Positions 36,704 through 45,525 of a stretch of 64,000 nucleotides of DNA are shown in pieces. This stretch comes from CAWKKW01 sp963850345. GTDB lineage: Bacteria > Acidobacteriota > Terriglobia > Terriglobales > Acidobacteriaceae. Under the pieces are notes generated by a model. The model saw only the letters and a program-made list of their open reading frames with translations. It searched no databases and was not told where the DNA came from. Location of the stretch: contig CAWKKW010000006.1 of the NCBI GenBank assembly GCA_963850345.1, positions 248,001-312,000 of the forward strand, written 5' to 3'. Both the position numbers and the translations under genes were made by a program. Positions within the stretch are counted from its first letter, which is position 1. Each line of letters starts with the position of its first letter.

Positions 36704-36877
36704 ATGCAGGATTTTGTGAGTACCATGATATTGATTTGCGCGGCAATTGCTGCGCTTGGCCTTGGTGTTGTGATGGCATACGGACTTTGTAAATTCGGCT
36801 TCATCGCGCTGAAGATGCACGCCCGGTCCATGGCTCCGGTACCCCCGCGGGTGAAACCGCGCACGGCAGAGATTTAG
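36704..36877 (+). CDS. 57-aa single-pass membrane protein
   Basis: ATG 36704 is preceded by AGAGGA at 36695-36700. The product has one clear transmembrane helix (about 7-29, TMILICAAIAALGLGVVMAY). A short amphipathic stretch (CKFGFIALKMHARSM) and a Pro/Lys/Arg-rich cytosolic tail (PVPPRVKPRTAEI) follow. It stands alone between divergent uvrA and the rightward CocE-type gene. The good ribosome binding site and membrane-protein composition support a real gene. Function unknown. Confidence 0.6.
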   Translation: MQDFVSTMILICAAIAALGLGVVMAYGLCKFGFIALKMHARSMAPVPPRVKPRTAEI

Positions 36878-37084
36878 CCCAGGTTTCGGTCCCGCAGACG
36901 TTCGCTAATCACAGTGCAAGTTCTCGCGGTTAAGCCGCTTTCTGGATTGTTCCCGCACAGCCCGCTCAGACCCTGCTTCTTGTCTTTGCATGAAGGTCCA
37001 GCCTCTCAGCACCCCTGACCCTCTAAAATTCGTCGTGGTGGCAGGATGCGCTCTGCCTCTGGTCCAGATCTCAAGGAGGTCCGA

Positions 37085-39247
37085 TTGCTCCGCTGCCGGC
37101 TTGCGCTGTCGCTCGCGTTTTCCGCTGTGCTGATGGCTTGCCCTGGCGATAGGGTCGCCGGCGCCTACGCTCAGGATGCGAACACTCCGCCTCCGATGCG
37201 CGTGGAAGCACGGGATCTGGATGTATTGGTGGGCCAGTATCGACTCGAGGATGAGCCGGAGACTGTCTTGTCGTTCTCTCGCGAAGGCGAGCGCTTCTTC
37301 GTCAAGAGTACAAGGATACCGAAGGCCGAACTGCTGGCAGAGTCGCCGCGGCGCTTCTTCAGCAAGGATCTGCCAGAACGATTCGTATTCTTGTCTCCCT
37401 CTGAGAGTAAGCCAGCACAACTGCAGCGAATTGTGGATGAGAGAACTGAAATCGCCGACCGGATCAGCGATCGGCCTGTGCATTTCACTTTTCCCAGGTA
37501 CAGCAGGGAAGAGGTGATGATTCCCATGCGGGACGGCGTCAGACTGCACGCCGTGATTTTGCGACCGGAAGACGAGAAGAAGCCGCTGCCGTTTCTGATG
37601 CAGCGCACGCCGTACGGCGTCAACGAAAGCAACGCTGCCACCGTCAATGCGCGCTACACGGAACTGGCTCGCAGCGGGTACATCTTCGTGATGGAGGATA
37701 TTCGCGGGCGCTATCAATCGGAAGGTGAGTTCCTGATGATGCGGCCCATCGTGGAGCACAAAGATCCCAAGGCCGTGGACGAGAGCACCGATACGTATGA
37801 CACGGTTGAATGGCTGCTGAAGCATGTGCCGATGAACAATGGCCGCGTTGGCGTGTTGGGCGTGTCCTATCCCGGATTTCTGGCAGCCGAAGCGGGAATC
37901 AGCCCACATCCCGCGGTAAAGGCGATCTCTCCGCAGGCACCGATGACCGACGTGTGGATCGGCGACGATTTCTTCCACAACGGGGCATTTCGTCAGACGT
38001 ACGGCTATGACTACGCTCTGGGTCTGGAAACGGGCAAGGAGACCAACTTCGGCAAATTGAACGAAGACGCGTACGACTACTTTCTGAGCGGTTCCTTCAC
38101 CGCGGCCGAGAAGAAGTCCGGGGCGGGTGACCTGCCGACGTGGCGCGCGTTCGTCGAGCACCCGAGCTACGACGCTTACTGGAGTTCGCGGGCTGTTCAG
38201 CCTCATCTGCATCGAGTGACGGTACCGACGCTGGAGGTTGGCGGCTGGTGGGATCAGGAGGATCTGTGGGGTCCTCAAGCGGAATACGCCGCGCTCGAGC
38301 CTCACAACACTAGCGGAAATCTGTTCCTGGTGCTTGGGCCCTGGAATCATGGACAATGGACTCGGACGACGCGGCACTTGGGAGCACTGGATTTCGGTGT
38401 TGCGGTTGGAGACCAGTACCGGCAGCAGTTCGAAGCACCTTTTTTCGCGCGCTATCTGAAGGACGAAGCCGGCTTCGATCTGAAGAACACGGCCACCTTT
38501 CAGACTGGCACCAACGTTTGGAAACGCTATCCGGAATGGCCACCAAAGAAGGGGATTCAGTCGCGCAATCTTTATGCCGGGCCGAACGGATCTCTGAGCT
38601 TTGAACTTCCAAAAAGCCGGGAAAGTGCGACCTTCACTTCGTATGTTTCCGATCCAGCATCGCCCGTGCCGTACCGCAAGCGGCCGATTCAGGCGACGTA
38701 TGCGCCCGGTTCGCACTGGTACACGTGGCTGGTGGAAGATCAGCGGCAACTCGATGGTCGCAGCGACGTCGCGTCGTGGAGCACGCCGGTTCTGGATCAC
38801 GACGTGACTATAACGGGCGATGTGATTGCAGATCTATTCGCCTCCACCACTGGAACCGATGGAGATTGGGTGGTGAAGCTGACTGATGTCTATCCTGACG
38901 ATGGATCTCAGGGAAAGATGGCGGGATTTGAGCTGATGATCGTGGACGAGATCTTCCGCGGTCGATATCGCGACAGTTTTCTAAAGCCTGAAGAGACGAA
39001 GCCGGACAAGGTGTATCGCTATAAGTTCAGCCTGCATGCGGCGGATCACGTCTTCCTGAAAGGGCACCGGATGATGCTGCAGGTGCAGAGTTCCTGGTTC
39101 CCGCTTTACGATCGCAATCCGCAGCGGTTTGTGCCCAATATCATGACGGCGGCTCCGGCGGACTACCAGCCAGCGACCATCAAGGTGTACTCTTCCGCGG
39201 AATACCCCACGCACCTGGAGTTACCGGTCGCCGATCCGGCTCAGTGA
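37085..39247 (+). CDS. CocE/NonD-family secreted serine hydrolase (Xaa-Pro dipeptidyl-peptidase-like)
   Basis: The 720-aa product has a signal peptide (hydrophobic LALSLAFSAVLMACPG; a poor lipobox at Cys19). A small beta domain follows at about 35-125 (VLVGQYRLEDEPETVLSFSR). The alpha/beta hydrolase domain has nucleophile GVSYPG (Ser about 261), Asp near 390 in GGWWDQEDLWG and His near 421 in LGPWNHGQW. The C-terminal jelly roll (about 500-720; PVLDHDVTITGDVIADLFAS) is typical of PepX_C. Known members cleave peptides, esters or beta-lactam side chains. The substrate is unknown. TTG 37085 has AAGGAGG five bases upstream. ATG 37046 is an alternative without one. Confidence 0.85.
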   Translation: MLRCRLALSLAFSAVLMACPGDRVAGAYAQDANTPPPMRVEARDLDVLVGQYRLEDEPETVLSFSREGERFFVKSTRIPKAELLAESPRRFFSKDLPERFVFLSPSESKPAQLQRIVDERTEIADRISDRPVHFTFPRYSREEVMIPMRDGVRLHAVILRPEDEKKPLPFLMQRTPYGVNESNAATVNARYTELARSGYIFVMEDIRGRYQSEGEFLMMRPIVEHKDPKAVDESTDTYDTVEWLLKHVPMNNGRVGVLGVSYPGFLAAEAGISPHPAVKAISPQAPMTDVWIGDDFFHNGAFRQTYGYDYALGLETGKETNFGKLNEDAYDYFLSGSFTAAEKKSGAGDLPTWRAFVEHPSYDAYWSSRAVQPHLHRVTVPTLEVGGWWDQEDLWGPQAEYAALEPHNTSGNLFLVLGPWNHGQWTRTTRHLGALDFGVAVGDQYRQQFEAPFFARYLKDEAGFDLKNTATFQTGTNVWKRYPEWPPKKGIQSRNLYAGPNGSLSFELPKSRESATFTSYVSDPASPVPYRKRPIQATYAPGSHWYTWLVEDQRQLDGRSDVASWSTPVLDHDVTITGDVIADLFASTTGTDGDWVVKLTDVYPDDGSQGKMAGFELMIVDEIFRGRYRDSFLKPEETKPDKVYRYKFSLHAADHVFLKGHRMMLQVQSSWFPLYDRNPQRFVPNIMTAAPADYQPATIKVYSSAEYPTHLELPVADPAQ

Positions 39248-39288
39248 GTCGGCCTGTTCTGATTTTGAATGCTGGTCAGGTGCGAGGC

Positions 39289-39891
39289 CTAGTCTTCGGC
39301 CTTCCACACATACGCGTCTGGCTGCGACAGACCGATGTGCGCCAGTACGCGATAGACGAACTGCCGCGCCATCTCGCTGGTGTCGGTCGGCCGGTTGTAG
39401 AACGCTGGAATTACCGGGAAAATCACTGCCCCCGCGTCGGCGGCAAGACCCATGTTGCGCAGATGAATCTTGTTAAACGGCGTCTCGCGCACGCAGAGCA
39501 GGAGCGGGCGTCGCTCCTTCAGGCAAACATCCGCTGCACGTTCGATCAGGTTGCGGGCCATGCCATTGGCGATGCCGGCCAACGTTCCCATGCTGCAGGG
39601 AAGGACGATCATTCCGCTGGAGGGATAACTGCCACTGGCGATGCCTGCGCCGATGTCTGCTTCCGAGAGCTGTTGAATCTTCTCAGATGGATGACCGAGT
39701 AACTTTTGAACGAGGTTGTTACGGCCGCCGGTCTCGAGTTCTTCGGCAAGCACGCGCAGCGAACTCTCCGACGGGATGAAGTTGACCCGGCTCACGCGTT
39801 GATCCGCATCGAGTGCGAGCAACAATTGCTGTCCGAAAACAGCGCCGCTCGCTCCAGTCAAGGCGACAGTCAGATTCCACGTCTCCGGCAT
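39289..39891 (-). CDS. ubiX: Flavin prenyltransferase, UbiX family
   Basis: UbiX joins dimethylallyl phosphate to FMN, making the prenylated cofactor for UbiD decarboxylases. The 200-aa product has the family start TVALTGASGAVFGQQLL, FIPSESSLRVL, the FMN/phosphate motif IASGSYPSSGMIVLPCSMGTLAGIANG, and the late RRPLLLCVRETPFNKIHLRNM and GAVIFPVIPAFYNRP. ATG 39891 gives the family N-terminus. It lies 25 bases after purB on the same strand. No ubiD gene is in the window. Confidence 0.93.
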   Translation of the reverse strand: MPETWNLTVALTGASGAVFGQQLLLALDADQRVSRVNFIPSESSLRVLAEELETGGRNNLVQKLLGHPSEKIQQLSEADIGAGIASGSYPSSGMIVLPCSMGTLAGIANGMARNLIERAADVCLKERRPLLLCVRETPFNKIHLRNMGLAADAGAVIFPVIPAFYNRPTDTSEMARQFVYRVLAHIGLSQPDAYVWKAED

Positions 39892-39916
39892 CCTGCTGCT
39901 CTCTCTCGCTTGCGAT

Positions 39917-41209
39917 TTAGGTGAGAACGCGATCAAAAATCGCGTCTACATTCTTGAGTTGGCGGGTAAGGTCGAAAGTCTCGGCCAGTTTTTCGGAGCT
40001 CAGGCGCGCACTGATCTCAGGATCGGCTGCTACTTCATTGCGAAAGACCAGGTCTTCGTTCCATGAGCGCATGGCATGCGATTGCACCAGGCGATACGCG
40101 TCTTCACGCGACATACCGGATTCAGCGAGGTCGAGCAGCAGTTGACCCGAGAAGATCAAACCTCCCGTGCTCTCGAGATTCTTGAGCATCCGCGCCGGAT
40201 AGACAAGCAGCTTCTCAATTAAGCTGGACGTCTTTTCCAGCAGGTAGTCGGTGAGAATGGTCGAGTCAGGAAAGATGACTCGCTCGACCGAAGAATGCGA
40301 GATGTCGCGCTCGTGCCAGAGTGCGATGTTTTCAAATGCAGCCTGAGCGTTCGCGCGAACTACGCGCGACAAGCCGCTGATCTGTTCGCTGGTGATGGGA
40401 TTTTTCTTGTGCGGCATCGCGGAAGAACCCTTCTGCTTAAGCGAGAAATATTCCTGGGCCTCACGCACTTCGGTTCGCTGCAAATGGCGAATCTCAGTTG
40501 CGATCTTGTCGAGCGTGCCAGTGAGGATCGCGAGAGTGGAGATGTAGTGTGCGTGACGATCGCGCTGCAGGACCTGGGTTGCGACAGGCGCGGGCGCGAG
40601 GCCGAGTTTCGCGCAAATCTTTTCTTCGTGCTGGGGCTTGAGGTGACCAAAGGTGCCCACCGCGCCCGACAGTTTGCCCACGCGCATGCCTTCGGCGGCC
40701 GCATCGAATCGCGCCAGATTGCGCTGTGTCTCGGCGTACCAGTTGAGCAGTTTCAGACCGAAGGTGGTGGGCTCCGCGTGAATTCCATGCGTGCGGCCGA
40801 TGGTCGGCGTGTTGCGGAACTCCAGCGCTCGCGCTCTCAGTACTTCCGCGAGTCGCAGCAGGTCGCTGCGGAGAAGAGCGGAGGCCTCCTTCACTTGCAG
40901 CGCCTGCGCTGTATCGACGATGTCGTTGGAAGTCAGGCCATAGTGCAGCCAGCGGGATTCCGGCCCAATCTTTTCCGCTACCGCTGTGGTGAATGCGATG
41001 ACATCGTGCTTTACCTCCGCCTCAATCTGCTGAATGCGCTCCACGTCAAAGTCGCCGCGCTCCCGGATTGCTTTGGCCGCTTCCAGAGGGACGATGCCTT
41101 CTTCCGCCAGAGTTTCGCTGGCGGCGATCTCCACCTTCAGCCACATGCGGTACTTATTTTCTTCACTCCAGATATGGCCCATCGCAGGCCGGGTGTAGCG
41201 GGCAATCAA
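39917..41209 (-). CDS. purB: Adenylosuccinate lyase
   Basis: PurB acts twice in purine synthesis, releasing fumarate from SAICAR and adenylosuccinate. The 430-aa product has the fumarase/lyase signature SSAMPHKKNPITSEQISGL, with the catalytic Ser in the flexible loop. TIGRTHGIHAEPTTFGLK supplies the catalytic His, and HYGLTSNDIVDTAQALQ is also conserved. The start is TTG 41209, with GGAGGAG about six bases upstream. No ATG fits before the conserved IARYTRPAMGHIWSEENKY. It is co-transcribed with ubiX. Confidence 0.96.
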   Translation of the reverse strand: MIARYTRPAMGHIWSEENKYRMWLKVEIAASETLAEEGIVPLEAAKAIRERGDFDVERIQQIEAEVKHDVIAFTTAVAEKIGPESRWLHYGLTSNDIVDTAQALQVKEASALLRSDLLRLAEVLRARALEFRNTPTIGRTHGIHAEPTTFGLKLLNWYAETQRNLARFDAAAEGMRVGKLSGAVGTFGHLKPQHEEKICAKLGLAPAPVATQVLQRDRHAHYISTLAILTGTLDKIATEIRHLQRTEVREAQEYFSLKQKGSSAMPHKKNPITSEQISGLSRVVRANAQAAFENIALWHERDISHSSVERVIFPDSTILTDYLLEKTSSLIEKLLVYPARMLKNLESTGGLIFSGQLLLDLAESGMSREDAYRLVQSHAMRSWNEDLVFRNEVAADPEISARLSSEKLAETFDLTRQLKNVDAIFDRVLT

Positions 41210-41364
41210 GCTTTCTCCTCCAGAGGCGCCACCGTCGTGAACGCGAACTCCTCATTGTAACGTTTGCTGGAGAGTTACTTGGTACGTCACGCTAAGACCG
41301 CGAGTGGACGATGTTATCGGTTGATATTCTGCTGGTCAGTGTAGAGATGAATGCTGGGTGTCTA

Positions 41365-42186
41365 TCAAGACTGCCTGGCAACGAAGGCGCTGATCGAGGC
41401 TTCGAGCAGGTGTTGAATCACGTCGGATACGGCAATCAGATCGGAGATGAGAAAACTCATCTCTACGCTGAGCAGGTTGTTTTGCACGCAGTTGCTGACG
41501 CACTCCTGCATGATCCTGGACTCGCGCACCACCAGCGGTATGGTGTAATCCTGCTCCCGCCGAAGCTCGCCGTGGTCGCGTGCGGCCTTGATTGTCTCAG
41601 GCCGAATCTTCGCAACCACCCTGCTGCGTTCAACGATCTCGTGGAGCAGTTCGGGAAAGTGATCAAGCCGGCCCTCATCGGAGACTTCCAGCGCGTTCAG
41701 ATCAGGATCGGCCTTGGTCATCGCCAGCCAAGACGACAAAATGCCATCGTGATGCTCTTCAATGATGGCTGCTACTCGCTTGAGCTGGATTGGCGTACGA
41801 GGCGTCCTGCGCTTGAGTTGTCCCTGAATCGCAGATACCAGTTCGTCAACGTTTGCGGGCTTCACCAGGTATGCATCCACCTGGTCGCGAATGGCTTTCA
41901 ACGCGCTTTCAAAGGCGGGATATCCGGTGAGTATGAGACACACGGCCTCCGGTTGGGTGCGGCGCATCGCGCTCACGACAGTAAACCCATCGCCGGGCTC
42001 GCCGATGTTGAGGTCGGCGAGCAGCACCTCAAATTCTGAGGAATTGATTGCGGAGATCGCGTCTTTTACCGTCGCAGCGGTGGTTACGTCAAACCCGTGC
42101 CGGCTGAGGATCAGGGGTATGGTTAGGCGAATATTCGGCTCGTCGTCTACAAAGAGAAGTCGTACTTGCTTCGGCCCACCTTGCAT
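41365..42186 (-). CDS. Response regulator with helical (RsbRD_N-like) C-terminal domain
   Basis: Residues 8-127 form a receiver domain: acidic VDDEP, phospho-acceptor Asp58 (LLADLNIG), switch Thr (LILTGYPA) and Lys in AYLVKPANVDEL. The C-terminal 140 residues are helical (HHDGILSSWLAMTKADPDLN, FPELLHEIVERSR, LISDLIAVSDVIQHLLEASI). They resemble the RsbRD N-terminal or histidine-kinase-associated helical domain rather than a DNA-binding or enzymatic output. It may therefore act by protein contact. No kinase gene is adjacent. The helical domain's family is a tentative reading. Confidence 0.78.
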   Translation of the reverse strand: MQGGPKQVRLLFVDDEPNIRLTIPLILSRHGFDVTTAATVKDAISAINSSEFEVLLADLNIGEPGDGFTVVSAMRRTQPEAVCLILTGYPAFESALKAIRDQVDAYLVKPANVDELVSAIQGQLKRRTPRTPIQLKRVAAIIEEHHDGILSSWLAMTKADPDLNALEVSDEGRLDHFPELLHEIVERSRVVAKIRPETIKAARDHGELRREQDYTIPLVVRESRIMQECVSNCVQNNLLSVEMSFLISDLIAVSDVIQHLLEASISAFVARQS

Positions 42187-42378
42187 GAAAGTCCTGCCTA
42201 TCCAGTGAATTCAACGCAGCTACGTTGGATGCCGCAAATGGGAACACGGACTTCCCCATGCACCCCAATACCGAAATTGGCCATCCCAATATCGATCAGG
42301 AGCAAGCTAGAGGTTAGACTGGTCACGCGCTCTGGGCCATGCCCAGCATGTATTGAAGAGGAAATGAGAAAGGGGCCC

Positions 42379-42645
42379 ATGGCAGACAAGAAAGAAGAGA
42401 CAGAAGAGTTTGTGACAATTGGCGAGTTTCCGGAGTTGATGGAGGCCGAAATGGCGAGGTTGCGACTGCAATCCGCCGGGATCGAAACATTTCTATCCGG
42501 TGAAAACTCGGCCTCCCTGGCGCCAGGCATGGGTCCTCTTGAGCTGCAGGTAAAGCGAGCGGATCAAGCCGACGCGATGGCGATCATGGAAGACGTTGGC
42601 GACCCGACACCGCTAGAGCCTGCGACGGAGCCAGACGTCTCCTAA
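42379..42645 (+). CDS. DUF2007-type putative signal-transducing protein
   Basis: The 88-aa product matches the short DUF2007 fold: FVTIGEFPELMEAEMARLRL, SAGIETFLSGENSASLAPG and ELQVKRADQADAMAIMED. These proteins resemble PII-like folds, but their ligand is not established. ATG 42379 has AAGGGG four bases upstream. ATG 42364 is in frame, but its AGAGGA is only one base away. It lies between the divergent response regulator and marR. Confidence 0.75.
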   Translation: MADKKEETEEFVTIGEFPELMEAEMARLRLQSAGIETFLSGENSASLAPGMGPLELQVKRADQADAMAIMEDVGDPTPLEPATEPDVS

Positions 42646-42681
42646 AAAAACCTGGTGGAACACGCCAGACGAAGTTAGCTT

Positions 42682-42717
42682 ATGTATCGTGTCGCGATAG
42701 GTCGTGATACGATACAT
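42682..42717. promoter_or_regulatory. Inverted-repeat operator at the marR start
   Basis: ATGTATCGT (42682-42690) and ACGATACAT (42709-42717) are perfect 9-base inverted arms with an 18-base spacer that contains another CGATA half-site. The right arm ends two bases before the marR ATG, so a bound protein would block initiation. Autoregulation by the MarR protein is inferred. Confidence 0.65.
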
Positions 42718-42719
42718 CT

Positions 42720-43289
42720 ATGGTGCAGCGATCCCAGACTCGAACCGTGCTCTCTCCAGCCACCTCGCCGAAGCGCGTGGAAGCCTCGCAGACTCTATCG
42801 ACCCCTGCGCTCAGTCGAGCGCAGATACAGCGGCTGGCGGAGTTTCGATTTCAGCTTCGCAGATTTCTTCACGTCAGTAATCTCGCCGCGGAAGCTGCTG
42901 GACTTCGACCGCAGCAGTACCAGTTATTGCAATGTGTTCACGGCATGCCGGACGCGATGGATCCGACTATCGCCAACGTCGCCGCGCGCATGCTGCTCAA
43001 GCACAATAGCGCGGTGGAGCTGGTGGATCGCACCATCGAACAGGGATTTCTGCGTCGCACCAATGATGCCACCGACCATCGCCGCATCCTGTTGCGTCTG
43101 ACTGCACGAGGTGAACGCGTTCTTGCATCGCTGGCCGAGTTTCACTTGCAGGAATTGGAGCAGGCTGGTCCGGACCTGGTTCGGGCATTGCAGCAGGTAG
43201 CGGCACAGGTGACAGGGCTCGATGCCGATGAGGAGAAGCGCAGCAGGTCTGGCCGCGATCGCCAGGCCAGTACAAAAGGTGGACAGTAA
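42720..43289 (+). CDS. MarR-family transcriptional regulator
   Basis: The 189-aa product has an Ala/Pro/Ser-rich N-terminus of about 38 residues and then a MarR winged helix: LRPQQYQLLQCVHG, DPTIANVAARMLLKHNSAVE (recognition helix) and the wing VDRTIEQGFLRRTNDATDHRRILLRLT. C-terminal helices for dimerisation follow. The stop TAA overlaps the clcA start by one base (TAATG). An inverted repeat sits immediately before the start. It probably controls the chloride channel gene and itself. The ligand is unknown. Confidence 0.88.
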   Translation: MVQRSQTRTVLSPATSPKRVEASQTLSTPALSRAQIQRLAEFRFQLRRFLHVSNLAAEAAGLRPQQYQLLQCVHGMPDAMDPTIANVAARMLLKHNSAVELVDRTIEQGFLRRTNDATDHRRILLRLTARGERVLASLAEFHLQELEQAGPDLVRALQQVAAQVTGLDADEEKRSRSGRDRQASTKGGQ

Positions 43290-45169
43290 TGGCTCCGGGA
43301 GTGCAAGCAGACGCGGCGGCGCGCGCGCATCTACGCGACTTCAGTGCCGATTCCCGCATGGTAGTGCTCAGCGGACTGGCGCTGGTCCTGGGTGTGGCGG
43401 GCGCGTTGCTGGCCTTTCTGCTACTGCGGCTGATCTATTTCGGAACCAATCTGTTTTATTTCCATCGCTTGAGCTGGCAATTTCGCTCCCCTGCTCAGAA
43501 TCACCTGCATTGGTTTGCTGCCTTAGTGCCAGTGGTGGGCGGTTTGCTGATTGGACTGATGGCTCGTTACGGGTCCGACAAGATTCGCGGACACGGGATG
43601 CCGGAGGCGATCGAGGCAATTCTGATTCACGGAGCAAAGGTAAGTCCGCGGGTAGCCATCTTCAAACCGCTGTCAGCGGCTATCGCTATCGGCTCCGGCG
43701 GTCCATTCGGTGCAGAGGGACCCATCATCATGACGGCGGGATCGGTTGGGTCGCTGTTCGCGCAACTTTTCCGGTTGAGCGATGCGGAGCGCTCGACCAT
43801 GCTGGTGGCCGGAGCCGCGGCAGGCATGGCGGGCGTATTTGCCACTCCTCTCTCGGCGGTGTTGCTGGCGGTCGAACTGCTGCTGTTCGAGTGGCGTCCG
43901 CGAAGCCTGGTTCCGGTAGCGGTGGCAGCCACCACTGCCGGGGTGTTGCGTCGATTTCTCCTCGGCACTGGACCGCTGTTTCCTATGCCCCTGTCGAGTG
44001 TCGCAATCGAACCGGCCGCAGTAATGGCCGCGCTCGCGGTGGGCATCATCGCCGGAATGGCGGCGTTGATTCTAAGCAAAGCCGTGTACGCTAGCGAAGA
44101 CTTCTTTGAGCACTATCTGCCGATTCACTGGATGTGGTGGCCGGCTGTAGGCGGCGTGGTGATCGGCATTGGAGGCCTCATCTTTCCGCGCGCGCTGGGC
44201 ACCGGGTACGACGTGATCGCGTCACTCATCGGCGGAGATCACACCTGGGCGTTGATCCTTGGTGTGCTGGTGATCAAGAGCATCATCTGGTCGTTCTCTC
44301 TCGGATCGGGTACGTCTGGCGGAATTCTCGCGCCGTTGTTGATGATCGGCGGAGCACTGGGTGCTTCGCTGACGCATGTGCTGCCCGCAATGCAAACGGG
44401 AGCATGGCCGCTGGTGGGCATGGCCGCGGTGCTCTCGGGGGCGATCGGATGCCCCTTGACGGCTGCGGTCTTGAGCATGGAGTTGACCCACAACTACGGG
44501 TTGATGCTTCCGCTGTTAGCGGCTTCCGTGGCCGCACACGGATTCACTGTGCTGCTGCAAAAGCGATCCATTCTCACCGAGCGGTTAAGCCGTCGCGGGT
44601 ATCACCTGAGCCGCGAATACGGCGTGGATCCGCTCGAAACGATGACGGTTTCGCAGGTCATGAGAACCAACCTGGTGGTGTTGCCGGTAGATGCGCCGCC
44701 CGCCGAAGTAAGGAAGTGGGTGACCCCTCGTGAGCAGCCAGACAAGACACGAGAACGCGACTCTCGGCGTGGTCAGCGATTGTATCCGGTCGTGAACCAA
44801 GAGGATCGCATCGCCGGCGTCATCACTCGCCGCCAGCTGGAGGCATTTGCCCGCAGTACACGTGAGGCTGAAGAGTCGGTAGCGACCGCTCATGGTGCGC
44901 TGCCATTCCGCGAGGCGACGGTCACGTATCCCGATGAGACGTTGCGCAGACTGGCCGAGAGGATGGCTAGTGAACGACTCTACGTAATGCCCGTGGTCGA
45001 GAGCGGCTCACGCAAGGTGTTGGGCTTGATCAGTCTCGAAGACCTGCTGCTCGCACGCGAGCGATCCTTCGAGCGGGAGAACAAGCAGGTGCGCATTCGT
45101 CGCCTGAGCACTGGGTTTGCCAGCCCGCGTGAGGTCGCAACGGTGCAGCGAGAAGAGCCGGCGATTTAA
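43289..45169 (+). CDS. ClC-family chloride channel/antiporter with two CBS domains
   Basis: The 626-aa product has the ClC membrane domain (about 25-430) and tandem CBS domains (about 445-605; VMRTNLVVLPVDAPPAEVRK, and MASERLYVMPVVESGSRKVL). The gating glutamate is kept in GGPFGAEGP (about 143), and a possible proton glutamate in SAVLLAVELLLFE. The first selectivity motif reads GHGMP where E. coli ClcA has GSGIP, and the third is SGGILAP. Transport mode (channel or 2Cl-/H+ exchange) and anion preference cannot be decided from sequence. It is coupled to marR. Its stop overlaps the glutaredoxin stop. Confidence 0.9.
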   Translation: MAPGVQADAAARAHLRDFSADSRMVVLSGLALVLGVAGALLAFLLLRLIYFGTNLFYFHRLSWQFRSPAQNHLHWFAALVPVVGGLLIGLMARYGSDKIRGHGMPEAIEAILIHGAKVSPRVAIFKPLSAAIAIGSGGPFGAEGPIIMTAGSVGSLFAQLFRLSDAERSTMLVAGAAAGMAGVFATPLSAVLLAVELLLFEWRPRSLVPVAVAATTAGVLRRFLLGTGPLFPMPLSSVAIEPAAVMAALAVGIIAGMAALILSKAVYASEDFFEHYLPIHWMWWPAVGGVVIGIGGLIFPRALGTGYDVIASLIGGDHTWALILGVLVIKSIIWSFSLGSGTSGGILAPLLMIGGALGASLTHVLPAMQTGAWPLVGMAAVLSGAIGCPLTAAVLSMELTHNYGLMLPLLAASVAAHGFTVLLQKRSILTERLSRRGYHLSREYGVDPLETMTVSQVMRTNLVVLPVDAPPAEVRKWVTPREQPDKTRERDSRRGQRLYPVVNQEDRIAGVITRRQLEAFARSTREAEESVATAHGALPFREATVTYPDETLRRLAERMASERLYVMPVVESGSRKVLGLISLEDLLLARERSFERENKQVRIRRLSTGFASPREVATVQREEPAI

Positions 45170-45429
45170 GGGGCTGTCCTGCGTACTCCCAGGCGGACGC
45201 TCATCTCTTCGTGGAGAAATCCGCGGCCGGGCCGGTAGGGCTGTACCCATTCGCCGTCGATGACGAATTGCGGGATGGCGCGTTTGCCCACGTGCTGGAC
45301 GACCTCAGCGGCGGCTCCCGGCGTGGACTCAATGTCGATCTCGGTATAAGGGATTTGATGGGTATCCAGGAAGCGTTTGGCTTCCCGGCAATCACGACAC
45401 CAGGACGCGGAATACACAACCACATGCAT
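45166..45429 (-). CDS. Glutaredoxin-family protein
   Basis: The 87-aa thioredoxin-fold protein has active-site C11-R-D-C14 (YSASWCRDCREAKRFLD), the cis-Pro motif RAIPQFVIDGEW and a short C-terminal helix. It resembles small glutaredoxin/NrdH-like proteins. The electron donor is unknown. It is convergent with clcA, and the two stop codons overlap. Confidence 0.85.
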   Translation of the reverse strand: MHVVVYSASWCRDCREAKRFLDTHQIPYTEIDIESTPGAAAEVVQHVGKRAIPQFVIDGEWVQPYRPGRGFLHEEMSVRLGVRRTAP

Positions 45430-45525
45430 GGGCCCATCATAGCGTCTGCGAGAGGGAACTGAGAAGGGAGGCCGCCGATGCGAGGCGGCGACCTCCTAAA
45501 GCGGTGGTCGCGTGCAAGTCTGCAG

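Noticed and set aside
36905..38800. Leftward open frame of about 631 codons opposite the CocE-type gene
   Set aside because: It is antisense to a gene with clear catalytic motifs. High GC content makes long spurious frames common here.
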